Shown one piece after another: positions 37,208-49,391 of a stretch of 64,000 bases of DNA. The notes beneath the pieces were generated by a model. It made no database searches. It had not been told where the DNA came from and saw only the letters and a list, made by a program, of their open reading frames with translations. The position numbers and the translations under genes are program-made. Origin of the DNA: Voacanga thouarsii (Eukaryota; Streptophyta; Magnoliopsida; Gentianales; Apocynaceae); the NCBI GenBank assembly GCA_026120185.1, contig JANUWF010001218.1, positions 186,001 to 250,000 on the forward strand, written 5' to 3'. The first letter of the stretch is position 1. Every line of letters begins with the position of its first letter.

Positions 37208-38029
37208 CATCCCTTCATTTGCAAAAGAAAAAGTTCTAAATACAATCTGCATCCTTTCCTTTGGTTATATAAGAAAAAATGAAGAAGATATGGTTTTGGC
37301 AGTAATGACATGGCCTTTGAAACTGACTCAAGTCAAGCTTGATAATATACATGATCATCAATTCAAATATCTCACTGAAAACAACCAAATTGAAATGCTA
37401 AAATATATTCTCAATCAGTCCTTATTACTTGGTACAATTAGACTCTAGGCCATGAAAAGATTTGAACCAAATGTTCTCAGATCTGTGCAAAACAGGCACT
37501 CTATTCATTCTTGCTTCAAAATTGCGACAGGGCAAGTAGCATGGTTCCCCACATAGTTGCTTACACGGTTTATAATAGCCCTGCAAGAATGAAAAGAAAC
37601 AAATCACTCCTTCTATGAGTCCAATTGTAAGAGTCATAATAGTTGCTGAAACAAAATAAGATTTTATTGTTTCATGTATCTAAATTTTTAGATAATTCCA
37701 TTGTCGAGATTAAATCAGTCTAAGTCTCTAAGAGGAACTTTGTGTTGGAAAATATGTCATAAAGACAGTGAATATGGGAGTAGTATTTTAATAAATGTGG
37801 TCACCAGCTAAAACTTAAAACCTATTTGATAATTTAATTACGCACTTAAAATTAATTAATTAATTAAATACTTATTTAATTAAATATATTTGATAATATA
37901 AAATATAAAATATTTAATTATTACAATATCTTCTTATTATTAAATTTTGAATATATTAAATATTATTATTTTCTATTTAATCCAAATTATATGTAGTGTA
38001 AAACTGTATTTAGGACCAACAATCTTAGC
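37208..38029. other. Intergenic, nothing recognised
   Basis: A short coding-like stretch at 37,158-37,440 does not resemble a known protein and overlaps the end of LTR A. From 37,780 the sequence is almost pure AT. Confidence 0.45.
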
Positions 38030-39560
38030 ACCCCTCCAATTATTTTGAATTTCAATTTTTGTCCTCCAATTAAAAATATATAAAATAATTTTTCGAACTT
38101 TTCAAACATTCAGATATTACTCTTCTATCAATTGACTAATGATTAAAAAATTAAAGATAAAATAATCATTTCAATTGATAATTTAAAGACATTTTAATAA
38201 TTTTATAATTTAATTAAAATATATTTTTATCTTTTTTTTTTCCTTCTTCCTCTTTTCTAATTTTCCCATTTCTTCCTCCTCTTCCTCGATGCTGCAATTT
38301 ACACAATTCAAGAATCCCCGATTAGATACTCTAGCTATAAAGCCATCTCGTTCATATAGTGAACTTGAGTGGAACTACAGAAGGCATTCATTCACGGAAG
38401 ACCAAAACAGCATGTCCAACGAACAGCAAATTCACCAATGCCATACCACTCAATTTGTCTTCCTCAAGGTCACACTTAACATCAGCCTTCCCACGGCCAC
38501 TGACTACAGGAATATTGCCACACCCTTTCAAACCAATATCAGTATAAAAAGTTAACCCTACTTGCAAAACCTAAGTCCTCTTCAAAACAATCTCGGAAGA
38601 CAACAAAAACAGCCGAAAATGCCGATGGCCAAATATACAAATATAAGCAGCAGGAAGCACAAACAAGTGCTAATCCACCTAAAATTTAATATCCGATAGC
38701 ACCAAGACCCACAATTCCATTTGCACTCATCTTGTACTCAAAAAGAAATGCAATGCCGCCACATTACATATAAACACCACATTACATATAAACACAAAAC
38801 TCTTTGGCACAAACAAAAGATCCAAACTTTCCTTTAAAATTTTGAGAATTAAGAGAGCCCAGAAGAGGAAAATCGGTAGAGATTGTTGCAAAAGTGAGAA
38901 TCTATAAGTTGGATGGCCCGAAACTGCAAGAAAGAAGAAAATATTGCAGAATGGAGCAATGCGAAGAGCTATGAGAAGAAAGTAGAAATCAAATTTTTTC
39001 CATTTGGGCTTTGAAAAATACCAAGGTTTTGATCTGTACAGAGATGGATTATTCAGAACAGAGAGAAGGAATAAAGAAGACGGCGAATGCCTATTAGGAA
39101 AAGGAAAACGAATGCTGAGAAATGGGTCGCAACAGATACCATTGTGGTCTGCTTTTCTCTTGTATTGAGTGATTTCTTGTGCAGATTTCTAAGAATCTGT
39201 TTGTAATCTAGTCTCAGGTAATGAAATGGCTTCTCCAGAAGCCAATTCCACCGGAGGACATGATATAATAAAGATACAACCAGTGGAATTGCAGCGACGA
39301 GGAAGAATAGGGGAAAATTAGAAAAGGGGAAGAAGGAAAGAAAGAAAAAAAAAACAAAGATAAAAAATTTTTTTAAAATAAAAAAAATAAGACAATAATA
39401 TTTTTAATTAAAATATAAAATTATCAAAATATATTTAAAAATTAATGAAATTGTTAGTGAGAAGAGATCTAAACATTTAAAAATTCAAACTATTTTACGT
39501 TTTTTTTTAATTACAAAGTAAAATTTAAAATTTAAAATAATTAGAGAATTATTAAAATTA
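38030..39560. mobile_element. Element with about 250-bp terminal inverted repeats (Mutator-like, non-autonomous)
   Basis: The block 38,030-38,295 (CCAATTATTTTGAATTTC, TTTCGAACTTTTCAAACATT, TCTTCCTCTTTTCTAATTTT, TTCCTCGATGCTGCAATT) recurs in reverse complement at 39,285-39,560. The roughly 1 kb between them is more GC-rich than its surroundings and looks gene-derived, with polypurine and short open stretches, but no transposase and no protein I recognise. Outer ends are AT-rich, so the exact termini and target duplication are not resolved. Classification as Mutator-like rests on TIR length only. Confidence 0.5.
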
Positions 39561-39906
39561 TTTGTTCAATTATAATTAATTCAATTCTTATACTCATATT
39601 TTGAATTTTAAAATTTAATATTTAAATTTTAAATTTTAAATTTCAAATTTTAATTTTATCAATGGCATTGTGAAGTGCAAAAAGGGGAATGTTGCAATAG
39701 ATCCATGTCATCAAAGCTACAAACCTCTTGATTGTGCCTAGCCCTCAATTCCCCAAAATAACGTAGTCTAGGGGTATGTCACTAATCAACTCACATGGCA
39801 TCTCCCAGTAAATTTTCATGAGCTCGAAAATCTGCATTCAAGAACTCGTAAGTTTATAGACAACTTTTTTATTTTTTTTTAATTAATAAAAAAATCGTTA
39901 TTGTTA
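39561..39906. other. Intergenic, AT-rich
   Basis: Short-period AT-rich sequence (ATTTTAAA variants). No gene. Confidence 0.5.
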
Positions 39907-40275
39907 TTTAAAAATAGGGATGGTAATATTAAATACGATACTCTAACACGATACGAAAACGATATAATTATAGTGGGTTATGACTGAAATTTTGTTGATT
40001 TAGATCGAAATGGGTCAATTCATTTAATTTTAAACGAGTTTGGATTATAAACGAGTTCAACCCGTGAACCCGTTTAATTTTTTTTAATTCTTATATTTAA
40101 TACTTTTTATAATACCTTACAAAATTCATCATAAAAAATTATATAATTTAATTTTATTATATGAATTAATTGAACATCAATAAGGAAACACCTACGAATG
40201 AGGCTTCACATGCATCAAATATTAATGTCAATGTTGTTTGAAATTTGCTAAATCTTCAATGTATTAAGTAAATTA

Positions 40276-42388
40276 GACATTGTTGGGAAGGGCAACGAAA
40301 GTAACACACAAATATATAGAAATAAGAAAGAAAAATAAATAAATAAAATAAAATACAAAAATTTAATGTGGTTCAATCTCTTAATTAGACCTACATCTAC
40401 AACATCCGAAGGAAACACTCTACTATATAATTTTTTGACCGACAAAATTACAAATCCTCACAAAATAACTCAAAGCTTAAAATTCTCTCAATTTACTAGG
40501 CTTAATAAGTTGGTGTACTACTCCAAAAGCGCACTAACCTATTTATAGGGAAATCATCTCTTACCCCTTTTTTTTAAGCTATCACATGTAGGATTGAGAA
40601 AAACTTAATAAATTCTCCATTTTCTCAATTTTTCAAATTATAATAGAATCTGAAATTCTAACTCTATTCCCAATCCTTATAGTCTTCCTCTCTGTTACTT
40701 CTTCCGTTTTACTTCCTTTAAGTCGCTTTTTCAATAAATGACCATCAAGATGATAGATATTTTTGCCCTTCTTTCTTCCTTTCATAACCAGACAGATCCC
40801 TTTGATGCCATCACATCTAATAAAATAATGTTGACACTAGAATTAGGAACATACCTTACATCAAAAAGTATTTTTGACTTCATCATTGTGGAGTTTAAGG
40901 CAGACTCGTCCAACGCCTTCAACCTTCATCTTAGAGTTGTTTTCCACGTCAATGTGGCTAAAGTTTCACAATTGCAAATCATCGAACATGTCTTAGTCCT
41001 TACATATATGCAAGTCTGATGCAGAATCCATTATTCAATTTGAATACTTCTCATCAATAATATTATCCAAACATCTCATAAATAATAGATAATCGCCTAT
41101 GACCATATTTGTAAAGGAATCGCTTACTTTGGCCTTACCCTTCATTTTTTCTCTTAGAACTCTTAAATCCTTTTTCATTTTTGGACAATAACTTTGGATG
41201 TGACCAATCTCCCCATAGTAATAGTACTCAAGGCCGCTATTATCACTCTGTTGTGGTTTTCCTCTTCCTTGGTCATCTCTTCTTCTACTTTGACTCCTCC
41301 CTCTTCTCCAACTCTCTGTAGCTAGTACTCGACTATTTTTAAATTGATTTTCTTTTATCATCTGATGATTTTCTTTTAAAGATTTTGACATCTCATTCAA
41401 TTATAGTGTGTTTTTTTCCTACTAGTAGTAACTGTACTAGTAACGTGTAAGATTTGGATAGAGAAACCAACAAGAGCAATACTTCTCATCTTCAATCTTC
41501 TTTCCTAATTTTTCAAGTCGAGATACTTACTCATTAAATTTATTTATATGGTCAATAATGTTATCTCCTTCTTCCATCTTAAGCGAATATAGATCCATCT
41601 CCATCTTTAAGCAGTTAGTCAGTGTTTTTTATACATGATTTTTATCTAAAATCTTCCACATCTTCTTAGGTGATATCTCATTTAACACTGTAACTTTAAT
41701 ATGTGGAGGCTGACCAAATAGTACTAACCGCCTTTTTCTGAATAATACTTCAATCTGAATCCTTCATCCTTTCTGGCTTCTCATATTCTAATGTAGAATT
41801 AAGACCCTGCTGCACTAAGTAATCTTGAGTTGTGCATTGTCATAGAGTGAAGTCAATCTTTCCATCAAACAGTAGAGGTATAATCTAATTCTTCATATAT
41901 GTGATATTTAAAAAATTTATAATAAAATACATTACCTCTACGTGACACAAAAAATTATCTCTTACTCAGAACTGCTGATGAAACACCTCCTGCTCATTTT
42001 CTCTCCTCCTTAGGCCTAAACCTTGCTCTCCTATTAATTCGAAACCTGGCTCTGATGCCACTTGTTGGAAAGGGCAACGGAAGTAACACACAAATATTTA
42101 GAAAGAGGAAAGAAAAATAAATAAATAAAACAAAATATGAAAATTTAATGTGGTTTGGTCTCTCAATTAGACTTACATTCACGACTCCCAAAAGGAAACG
42201 CTCTACTATATAATTTTTGGACAGACAAAATTATCTCACAAAATAACTCAAAGGCAAAAAAATCTCTCAATTTACTAGGTTTAATGAGTTAGTATTCTCC
42301 TCTAAAAAATACACTAACCTATCTATAAGGAAATCTTCCCTTTTTTTTAAGCTATCCTACGTGGGGTTGAAAAGAACTCAACAGATAT
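40276..42388 (-). mobile_element. Internally deleted copia element D (40281-42383), gag-protease only
   Basis: LTRs at 40281-40610 (330 bp) and 42063-42383 (321 bp) start TGTTGG(G/A)AAGGGCAACG. The right one ends TCAACA, the left one TTAATA. Flanking pentamers GACAT and GATAT differ by one transition. Next to the right LTR, CCTGGCTCTGATGCCA (42045-42060) is the complement of a 16-base initiator-Met primer site. The interior is only about 1.45 kb and stops after protease, so integrase and reverse transcriptase have been deleted. Confidence 0.88.
40650..42040 (-). pseudogene. gag and protease of element D
   Basis: ORF 41400-41035 has an Arg-rich stretch and the zinc knuckle region YYYYGEIGHIQSYCPKMKKD, in which two Cys are replaced by Tyr. 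Left of it (41,030-40,690) the protease region is recognisable in pieces (VRYVPNSSVNII) but broken by stops. 41,400-42,040 is the gag N-terminal and core part in several frames. Confidence 0.75.
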
Positions 42389-42430
42389 TTGTTTAAATTT
42401 TTAAAATTAAATCTTATGAATTTATTAAGA

Positions 42431-42431
<1 letters not shown>

Positions 42432-42482
<51 letters not shown>
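42432..42482. repeat. (TA)n microsatellite
   Basis: About 25 TA units inside the hAT-type element. Confidence 0.9.
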
Positions 42483-42483
<1 letters not shown>

Positions 42484-42818
42484 CTAGATTTGTTATTTTA
42501 TTAGCTATTTAAGATTTTATGGGATATTTTTATATGGTTTGATTTAATTTTTTAAAATTTTTTTGTATAATGGGTAGATAGGTTGGTGGGTTTAATAGGT
42601 ATTCGGATTGGCGGGTTTAATAATTATCTATTTAATTTTTGTGTCTAATCGTGTTGTGTCACCCTATTTATTAATCATGTCGTGTTCGAGTTATAAAAAT
42701 TAGACACGTTTATTAATCGGATTGTGTTCAAATTAACATTTTGTGTATAATTATTCCACATTAACACAACCTACTAATACGAACACGACACGATACGATT
42801 ACTATCCCTATCTGAAAG

Positions 42819-43470
42819 TACACACAAGACTTATGTCATAAGAAATATTTGCAATCGGGACACTTGAACCAATTCAGAAGAGCCTCAAAAATCATATCAT
42901 TAACTCCTTCTGCCAAGATCCAATATTAACAATGTCCAATGTTTTTGCATCAAGGGTAACCTCATATTTATTCATGACATCAGGGTCAGATAACTCACAG
43001 AAGGGGATCAATGCTGACAAAATTTTCACAAAAGAACGAACCAAATCAAATAAGTGAATATATAAAAAAATATATAAAAATATAGAAGGATAATATTATA
43101 ATATTTTAAAAATTTTTTAGAGATTAAATATAAAATTTTAAAATATTTTTTAAAAATTTTAAAAAAATTAAATTAAAATATGAGATTTAAAAAATTTTGA
43201 GCCGTAGTTCCGTCTCCGGTAAAGATCAAATAATTCTACAGATAGTGGCCACAGATGCAACTAATCCGAATAAGCATTCAGATAGCTGGAACAAAACTCA
43301 AGAGAGATTTATCTGAATAAGCTTGATTAAAAACTCTGTGTTTAAAAATTTTATATGATTCATATTTACGCATAATTTTTGTTAAAAAAACAAAATTATT
43401 CATATTATATTTAAATATTGAGCAAAATCTCTGTGCATATTCATCAATATTCTAATACTTAATAAGTTGA
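42819..43470. other. Intergenic, AT-rich
   Basis: No gene or RNA recognised. Confidence 0.5.
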
Positions 43471-43472
43471 TA

Positions 43473-43777
43473 CTCCTTCTATTTCAAAATACTTGTTTAT
43501 AAAATTTTTTTGTTTTGTTTCAAAATAGATGTTTATGTATATATTTCTATAACTAATGATTAGTTTCTTCCCATTTTATCCCAATTTATTCTAAATTAAC
43601 TATACAACTTTTCAAAACTCTTTTTCTTCTTACTTATTGGGAATTTTCACCAACCAATAACTATCGTGTTTTAAATATGAGTAGAATATAAACTTTATCT
43701 AAATTGTAATATTATTTTCAACACCCTTAATTTGTGTGTAAAAAATTTTATAAATAAGTATTTTGAAATGAATGGAG
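43473..43777. mobile_element. Stowaway-type MITE
   Basis: Left end CTCCTTCTATTTCAAAATAC and right end GTATTTTGAAATGAATGGAG are inverted repeats, extended inward by TTATAAAATTTTTT and AAAAATTTTATAA. TA dinucleotides flank both sides. Length (about 305 bp), lack of coding and end sequence fit Tc1/mariner-derived Stowaway elements. Confidence 0.75.
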
Positions 43778-43853
43778 TATCATATATTGTTGGTTTTGAT
43801 AAAGCAGTTTTAATATTGATAAAAATAATAAGTATTTCAATTGGTAATTAATA

Positions 43854-44165
43854 CTCTCTCCATCCATATTTATCTGTTAACTACTACACACAATTTAAAA
43901 AAAAATAATTAATCTTCTAAATTTATACAACTTTGTTTATACATTCCAAAAGTACTCTTGAATTTAATATTCTCCACAACTATTTTCTTAATTTGTTTGC
44001 TTAACTCTATCTCTAAAGTTATTACACTTTTATTTTTCAAAATTATTTAATACAAGGGTATAGAAGTAAAATTAACATTAATGAAATCTAAATTTTTTTA
44101 ATGTGATAAATAAAAAAAGACATTAAAATTTGTTATTTGTGATAAATAAATAGAGATGAAAGGAA
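43854..44165. mobile_element. Second Stowaway-type MITE
   Basis: Left end CTCTCTCCATCCATATTTAT and right end ATAAATAGAGATGAAAGGAA are imperfect inverted repeats flanked by TA. About 312 bp, non-coding, 76 bp from the previous MITE. Confidence 0.65.
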
Positions 44166-44167
44166 TA

Positions 44168-45380
44168 AGTAAGAGGAAGAGAGCTGTTAATGGGCTCCCG
44201 TATATTTATGATACCTCTGGCCTCATTATGCATTCTTTTGTATTATGGCTAAGTGGCTAGTACGTATAAAAAACACATATGTACTTGTTAGTTATTTCAT
44301 TCGTTACAATCAAATTAATTTATTTACTATTTTAAATTATTTTAAAAGAATTGATATTTTTTAAATTTTTTAATATATTATATATTATAAAATAATTAAT
44401 ATCCTTAATATATATTACTTATATATATTTAGATATTACATAAATATTATATTAATTCATATATATTATATATTATATTATATTATAATTTTTATTTTTG
44501 TATAAAATTTGATATCAAGTCAAATGTCAGTTTAATTAGGACTAGAAGAGTATTATTTACGTCAACAAAATCCTTTTTATTATTAAAAAAAATTTCTACC
44601 ATGTAAAGGCAATATGTAGACAATAATATCACTTATTAGTAAATAATAACAACTTTGTTAATAAACAAATGATATGACAATAAATGATGAGAAGTAAAAG
44701 AAATTAGAGACGAATAAGTTGGGATTCAAAAAATACTAATAAACACACAACACCTACAAGAATAATCAAAGCCGGTAGTTTAGATATTTTGACTTTCTAA
44801 AGACTATATATTAATACTCTAAACAAAATTTTTTTACAAAAGTTTAAAATTAACAAGTATTGATAATAAATAATTTAATTTGAACAAAAATACAATTTTT
44901 TTTTATTGAATTCTCGAAAACAACTTATCCTATTAAAGAGAGAGTTATTTGTTAATCAAAACGTAACTCTTATGAAACACGGGAGGAGATAAAGAAAAGA
45001 ACGAGACAGAAACTTGTATCAAACTCAAAACTTATAATAACTTTTTAACTTTTAAAATTAATTATTTTTGACAATTAAAATAAATAATATAAATTAGTAT
45101 GCCTAACCCTATAGAAAATTAGACTACAATGCATCTTCAAAGCAGACCTTGGACTTCATGTGCATTTTCCATCTTCTTCATGTATAAAAATTGAAAAAAT
45201 AATATAAACAAAAGGATCTTTGATTTGATTTGATCTGATCTGATCTGATCCATGTTTCCCTGACTTGATTAGATGGAAAAGGTATTCGAAGTGAAAAAGA
45301 AATTGAAAGCAGCCGGCATAAGTATTCGGCTCAAACTATTGACCAATAACTATAGAATAATAAAAATGAAACACCGTTCA
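44168..45380. other. Intergenic, AT-rich, upstream of tRNA-Ile
   Basis: Contains low-complexity AT and a short (TGATC)n-like run at 45,230-45,250. No open frame of note. Confidence 0.5.
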
Positions 45381-45454
45381 GGCCTATTAGCTCAGTTGGT
45401 TAGAGCGTCGTGCTAATAACGCGAAGGTCGCAGGTTCGAGACCTGCATGGGCCA
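45381..45454 (+). tRNA. tRNA-Ile (anticodon AAU)
   Basis: The 74-nt sequence folds as a standard cloverleaf. The acceptor stem GGCCTAT pairs with ATGGGCC with one G-T pair, followed by discriminator A. The D arm TAGCTCAGTTGG also serves as the internal A box. The anticodon stem TCGTG/CGCGA carries loop CTAATAA with AAT at the anticodon. The T arm GCAGGTTCGAGACCTGC contains the B box. CCA is not encoded and there is no intron, as expected for a nuclear plant gene. A T-run at about 45,459-45,463 can end Pol III transcription. Confidence 0.97.
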
Positions 45455-46887
45455 AAGTTTTTAACATTTTATTCACAAGACCATAAAACCTGTATGTTCC
45501 AGATAATTGACAACCTGTATTTTGAGGTATTAATCACACAATCATCTCCTTTTGATAAAAAAATTTTTAAAAATTAATCTCCACAAATCACAATATCATC
45601 TATAAAACTAGAAATTTAAGATTGGAGAGCAAATTATATAAAAATATATATTAAAGAATATAAAAAAAAATTTTGATTTTTTTTTAATTTTTAATTTTCC
45701 TAAGGAAAAAAAATATACAATTTTTAAAATCTTTCTCTCCGTCTCTGCACAATATCGCTTACGCTTGATAAATCTTTTTCTTGCAGATAATTTCCTTTTT
45801 GTGCTGATATAAAAAAAGATAATTTTCTTTTTGGGATAAGTCACTTACCTTTTGGTATTCTTTAATTTTTTAATGCTAAAAAATATTTTAGGAAATAACT
45901 TACCACAATATATTGGCGACACATTTTAATGCACTCCTTTTTCTTTTATTTTAAAAGAATTTTCACCTGAAACCAGAAAATAAAAAAACTTTTCTATCAT
46001 GGCTAGTTGTTTGTTGCAATCTGTTATCATTACTAGTATAAGTATAACAATTGGTAACCCTTTTCTTCTTTCTATAACCCTACAAATGGGAACTTTTTTT
46101 TTTTTGGGGGGGGGGGGGCTCTGCAAATGGGAACTTATTTATATTTTTCTTGTTCCTGGACACCAAATCTCATTAAAATAAAGTTAAAATATCGATTTAA
46201 TTTCATTCGGTCTTTAAAAATAGTAATTTTATAATTAAATCCCTTTCGATCATATTAAGCGATCATATCTTCCAAGAATTTCAGAATTATTAATTACGCT
46301 ATTCTTTCCCTTTTCTAATATGTGGGCCTAAATTTGATTATTTGACTAGGCTAATGCAGAAAATAGAAAATATTTTTGAAAAAATTTGTAATTTCAATTA
46401 TATTCGCTTTTTTTTCCTCCTCCTCTCTTTCCATTTCTTCTTGACTAAACTGCATTTTGAATGGATCAAGATAATAAATTTGTCCCACATTTTTTTTTTT
46501 GGCACATAAATTACTCAAACAGTCAAATATATGTGGATTCACTAGAAAAAAAAAAAAAAAAAGATAGAAGGGTTTAACTGAAAATTTTAAAAATCTAAGA
46601 ACACGATCGCACACATCAGTTCAAGAGGGGTCTAGAGGCAAAGTCAACTATTTTAAAAGGCGTCAAATTGAAATTAATTCTTAAATATCAAACAAACTAA
46701 AAAAAATAGAAAGGGGGAAATTTTGAGGACGAAAAAATGTTGGAAATTCTTATGGCAAACTTCAACATCAGATGAGACAATCCATTATCATTGACAGCAT
46801 TAATTTTGTAAAGAGAACACTCCAAAGCTTCAGGGAAAAACAAATCTTGAAGACCCCATTAGAGAATGCAAAGGCCACACCAGTATA

Positions 46888-46929
<42 letters not shown>

Positions 46930-47490
46930 CACATTCCTAATTAAAGATGTTCAATTCATCACAAGCTCTAGTCAGTCTCGAATTAGCTAGCTGTGAAAAA
47001 ACTTGCTTTGTTGGACCGTACCAGAGCTGGAAGCCTAGAACAGCTTTGCACGGTGGAAGACGAGGAAGGCGCGGTGAAGGCGGTGGCGGTGGTGGAGGCG
47101 GAGGAGGCATATATGACACATAAGAAAATACGTCGTTCCCATTGTTAACTTATGTCACCCCCTGAGGGAAAAGAAAGAGATGTTTTGCTTCCATAACCGA
47201 TCAAGAAAGCCATCAAAAGTTTACATTTCTATGTTAGGTTTTGATATGAAGTTTCTCTCTTCACGAAAAAGATCCTTCACTGTTTTTTCCCTTCGTAACA
47301 GTCTCTATCTATCTTTGTCTGCTGCATTATGCTGTTGATCAAGCAAAATAAGTCATCCACAACAAAATTGGAACTCTCACCAACCACAATCCACTCTGTC
47401 GGTTTCATACGTAGGATATCTACCCTCTCTTGACACTGAAAATTTCCTCCATATTTACTACTACTTCACGAACTTCACGAAACGACTAAA
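45455..47490. other. Intergenic with simple repeats
   Basis: Holds a T12-G13 homopolymer pair at 46094-46118 between two copies of CT(A/G)CAAATGGGAACT, A-runs at 46,540-46,562, (TA)n at about 46,889-46,927 and a GGTGGCGGTGG-type purine-rich stretch at 47,075-47,110. No gene is recognised. The left part may include the 3' end of the bHLH transcript. Confidence 0.5.
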
Positions 47491-47627
47491 ATGATTGTTC
47501 CACACCGTATACCACAGTTATTTTTTCAAGATGAAAAGGCCAAAAACACACCCAAAAAAAGCACACAAAAAAGAAGATGGAAAAAAAAAAAAAAAAGAGA
47601 TTTTGATCTTAGCAGTATTCTGAATTC

Positions 47628-49391
47628 TCAAAGAGACCTATGTTCAAGGATATTGATGTTGGTTCTTTGTCTCTTAACACTCCCGGAACCGGACTCATCT
47701 CCAGCTGCTTTCTCCATCACTGCTTTAAGGGCTTCCTGTATTGAGCTTATAGAGTATTGTTCCTGCTGCTGTTGGTCGCCACTGTTTGTGTCATCCTCGC
47801 TAGTGATGAACAAGACGTTCTTGACACGGCCACCCAGTGTTGTGATTTCAGCTTTCAGTGTTTTCAACCTCAGTGCTTTCAAAGTCTTGATCAGATCAGG
47901 TAAGAGATCAGACCTGTCTTCGCAGCACAATGAAGCTTTGATCACAAGCTTACCGTCCTCGTCCGATGCATTGTCTACTGTTAACTCGTCCATCTCAGTT
48001 GGTACTGTACTTGATTCAGCTATCACGGAAGTCTGTCGTTTCAGCTCCTTCACATGTTGTATTACTTCAGCTAGCAACGATGCTTTGTCGGTCTTGCAAT
48101 TGATCAGAACAGAAAGCCAGAAATGGAGTTAGTAAATGCGAAGACATCTCTAATAAGATCTCTTCAACAAATGCAAACACAGCTGTGGTGTATGTGTGAG
48201 TGAAAAGAAGAGATGACTAGGGATTGTAGAATTGCTAGTTTGATGATTCTAGGCATGAGGATATATAGTGTGCATGACTGACAAGAATGCTTCTTTGTCT
48301 GTCTTCTTTATTCTCTTGTTACTACTTTGGCTGCAAATCCGGCAAGAATTTTCCATTGAAGCTTTTTCAACTGCTCCATGGTTTCCCTTTATCATATCAA
48401 ACTGAGCGACATTAACGCTTGTTCCCTTTTCCTATTTTTCTTTCCTCGGAACTATCACACCAATAAGAATATCCACAGCACTCGAAAACCCTTATTTAAA
48501 ACACAGAAGCAGCTAAACATCTAAACAATAGTTGAATATAAATGAACTGAGTAGAGAATGAATGCAAAATTAAAAAATGATACCACCACATATTAGTGTC
48601 ACTTTCCGTACCTAAAAAATGTTCTCCATTCGACTAAAATTTTGGCCAATCTAAATAGATCTTGCGGAAAATCTGTTTGGAGATCTTTGAATCGAAGAAT
48701 CTTAATAGAATAGAAGCCATAAAGAATGTCTGTGACAGTACAGTATTAGAACACAATAAATTATTACATGCTTATGATTGTTAGTTGGATAGTTGGTGCT
48801 TACTTTGGTTGTATTAGGGAGTAAGCTACGGAGCTTAGCAAGATGGTTATTGATTCTTTCTCTGCGTCTCCTTTCAGCTTCACTGTGGCTCTTAGAAGCA
48901 GCAAGAGCTTTGGCATCCATGATTTCTTGGGCAGTCATCTTCTGCAACTCGGCTTGTAGGCCAAAAGGGGCTGAGCCTGATTGAACAACTTGGCCTATAC
49001 TGTCGGATATGAGCCTGAGGTGATCGGACGATGGGCCCTCGTACGCAAACTGCAGACCAGGCGGTCTTCTGTTGAAAAAACCCCCATACGATGATGGCGT
49101 TGGAGGGAGAAGAAAAGGGTCGTGATCACGAATAGGGTTGGATGGAAACTGAACCGAGTTGAAGCTGTGAACTGGAGGAAGTGTCCATGGCAGCATCGGA
49201 GATACTTCTGGAAACATCAAGCCTGACCTACCTGCTCCTCCACCACCTAAGTATGCATCAGTGCTGTTTTGCTGCTGCATCTCTGGTTGCGGGTTTTGTT
49301 GAAGAAGCAATTGATCTTGGAAACCCTGAATAGTGTTATTTATACTCTCAGAACAATCTGTTTGATGTTCTTCTTTGTTCTTGTCACACAT
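47628..49391 (-). CDS. BHLH30: bHLH transcription factor of the TMO5 / bHLH30 (T5L1) group
   Basis: Two exons, 49391-48804 (196 codons) and 48092-47628 (154 codons plus stop), give 350 residues. The 711-bp intron starts GTAAGC and ends TTGCAAG, phase 0, in the loop of the bHLH as in Arabidopsis bHLH30/TMO5. Residues about 168-215 are the bHLH domain: SHSEAERRRRERINNHLAKL supplies the basic region with the His-Glu-Arg DNA-contact set, and TDKASLLAEVIQHVKELK is helix 2. An ACT-like domain covers about 243-295 (VIKASLCCEDRSDLLPDLIK, GGRVKNVLF). MTAQEIMDAKALAASK just before the basic region is characteristic of this group. The N-terminus is Gln- and Pro-rich. TMO5 and its relatives dimerise with LHW and drive vascular cell division through cytokinin synthesis. 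No stops or frame breaks, so it looks functional. Confidence 0.93.

Larger units (their letters stand above)
39907..42818. mobile_element. hAT-type non-autonomous element (39915-42810) split by copia element D
   Basis: The left end TAGGGATGGTAATA...ACACGATACG (39915 onward) and right end CGACACGATACGATTACTATCCCTA (to 42810) are imperfect inverted repeats. TAGGGATGG-type ends are common in plant hAT families. The flanking octamers TTTAAAAA and TCTGAAAG agree at five of eight positions and differ only by transitions, consistent with an old 8-bp target duplication. Without D the element is about 0.8 kb and has no transposase. Confidence 0.6.

Noticed and set aside
38289..38555. 88-codon open frame inside the 38-39 kb inverted-repeat element
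   Set aside because: No recognisable domain, overlaps another frame of similar length, and starts next to the TIR.
47491..48132. 213-codon plus-strand open frame
   Set aside because: It is the antisense of bHLH exon 2, whose minus-strand reading gives the clear bHLH and ACT-like sequence.
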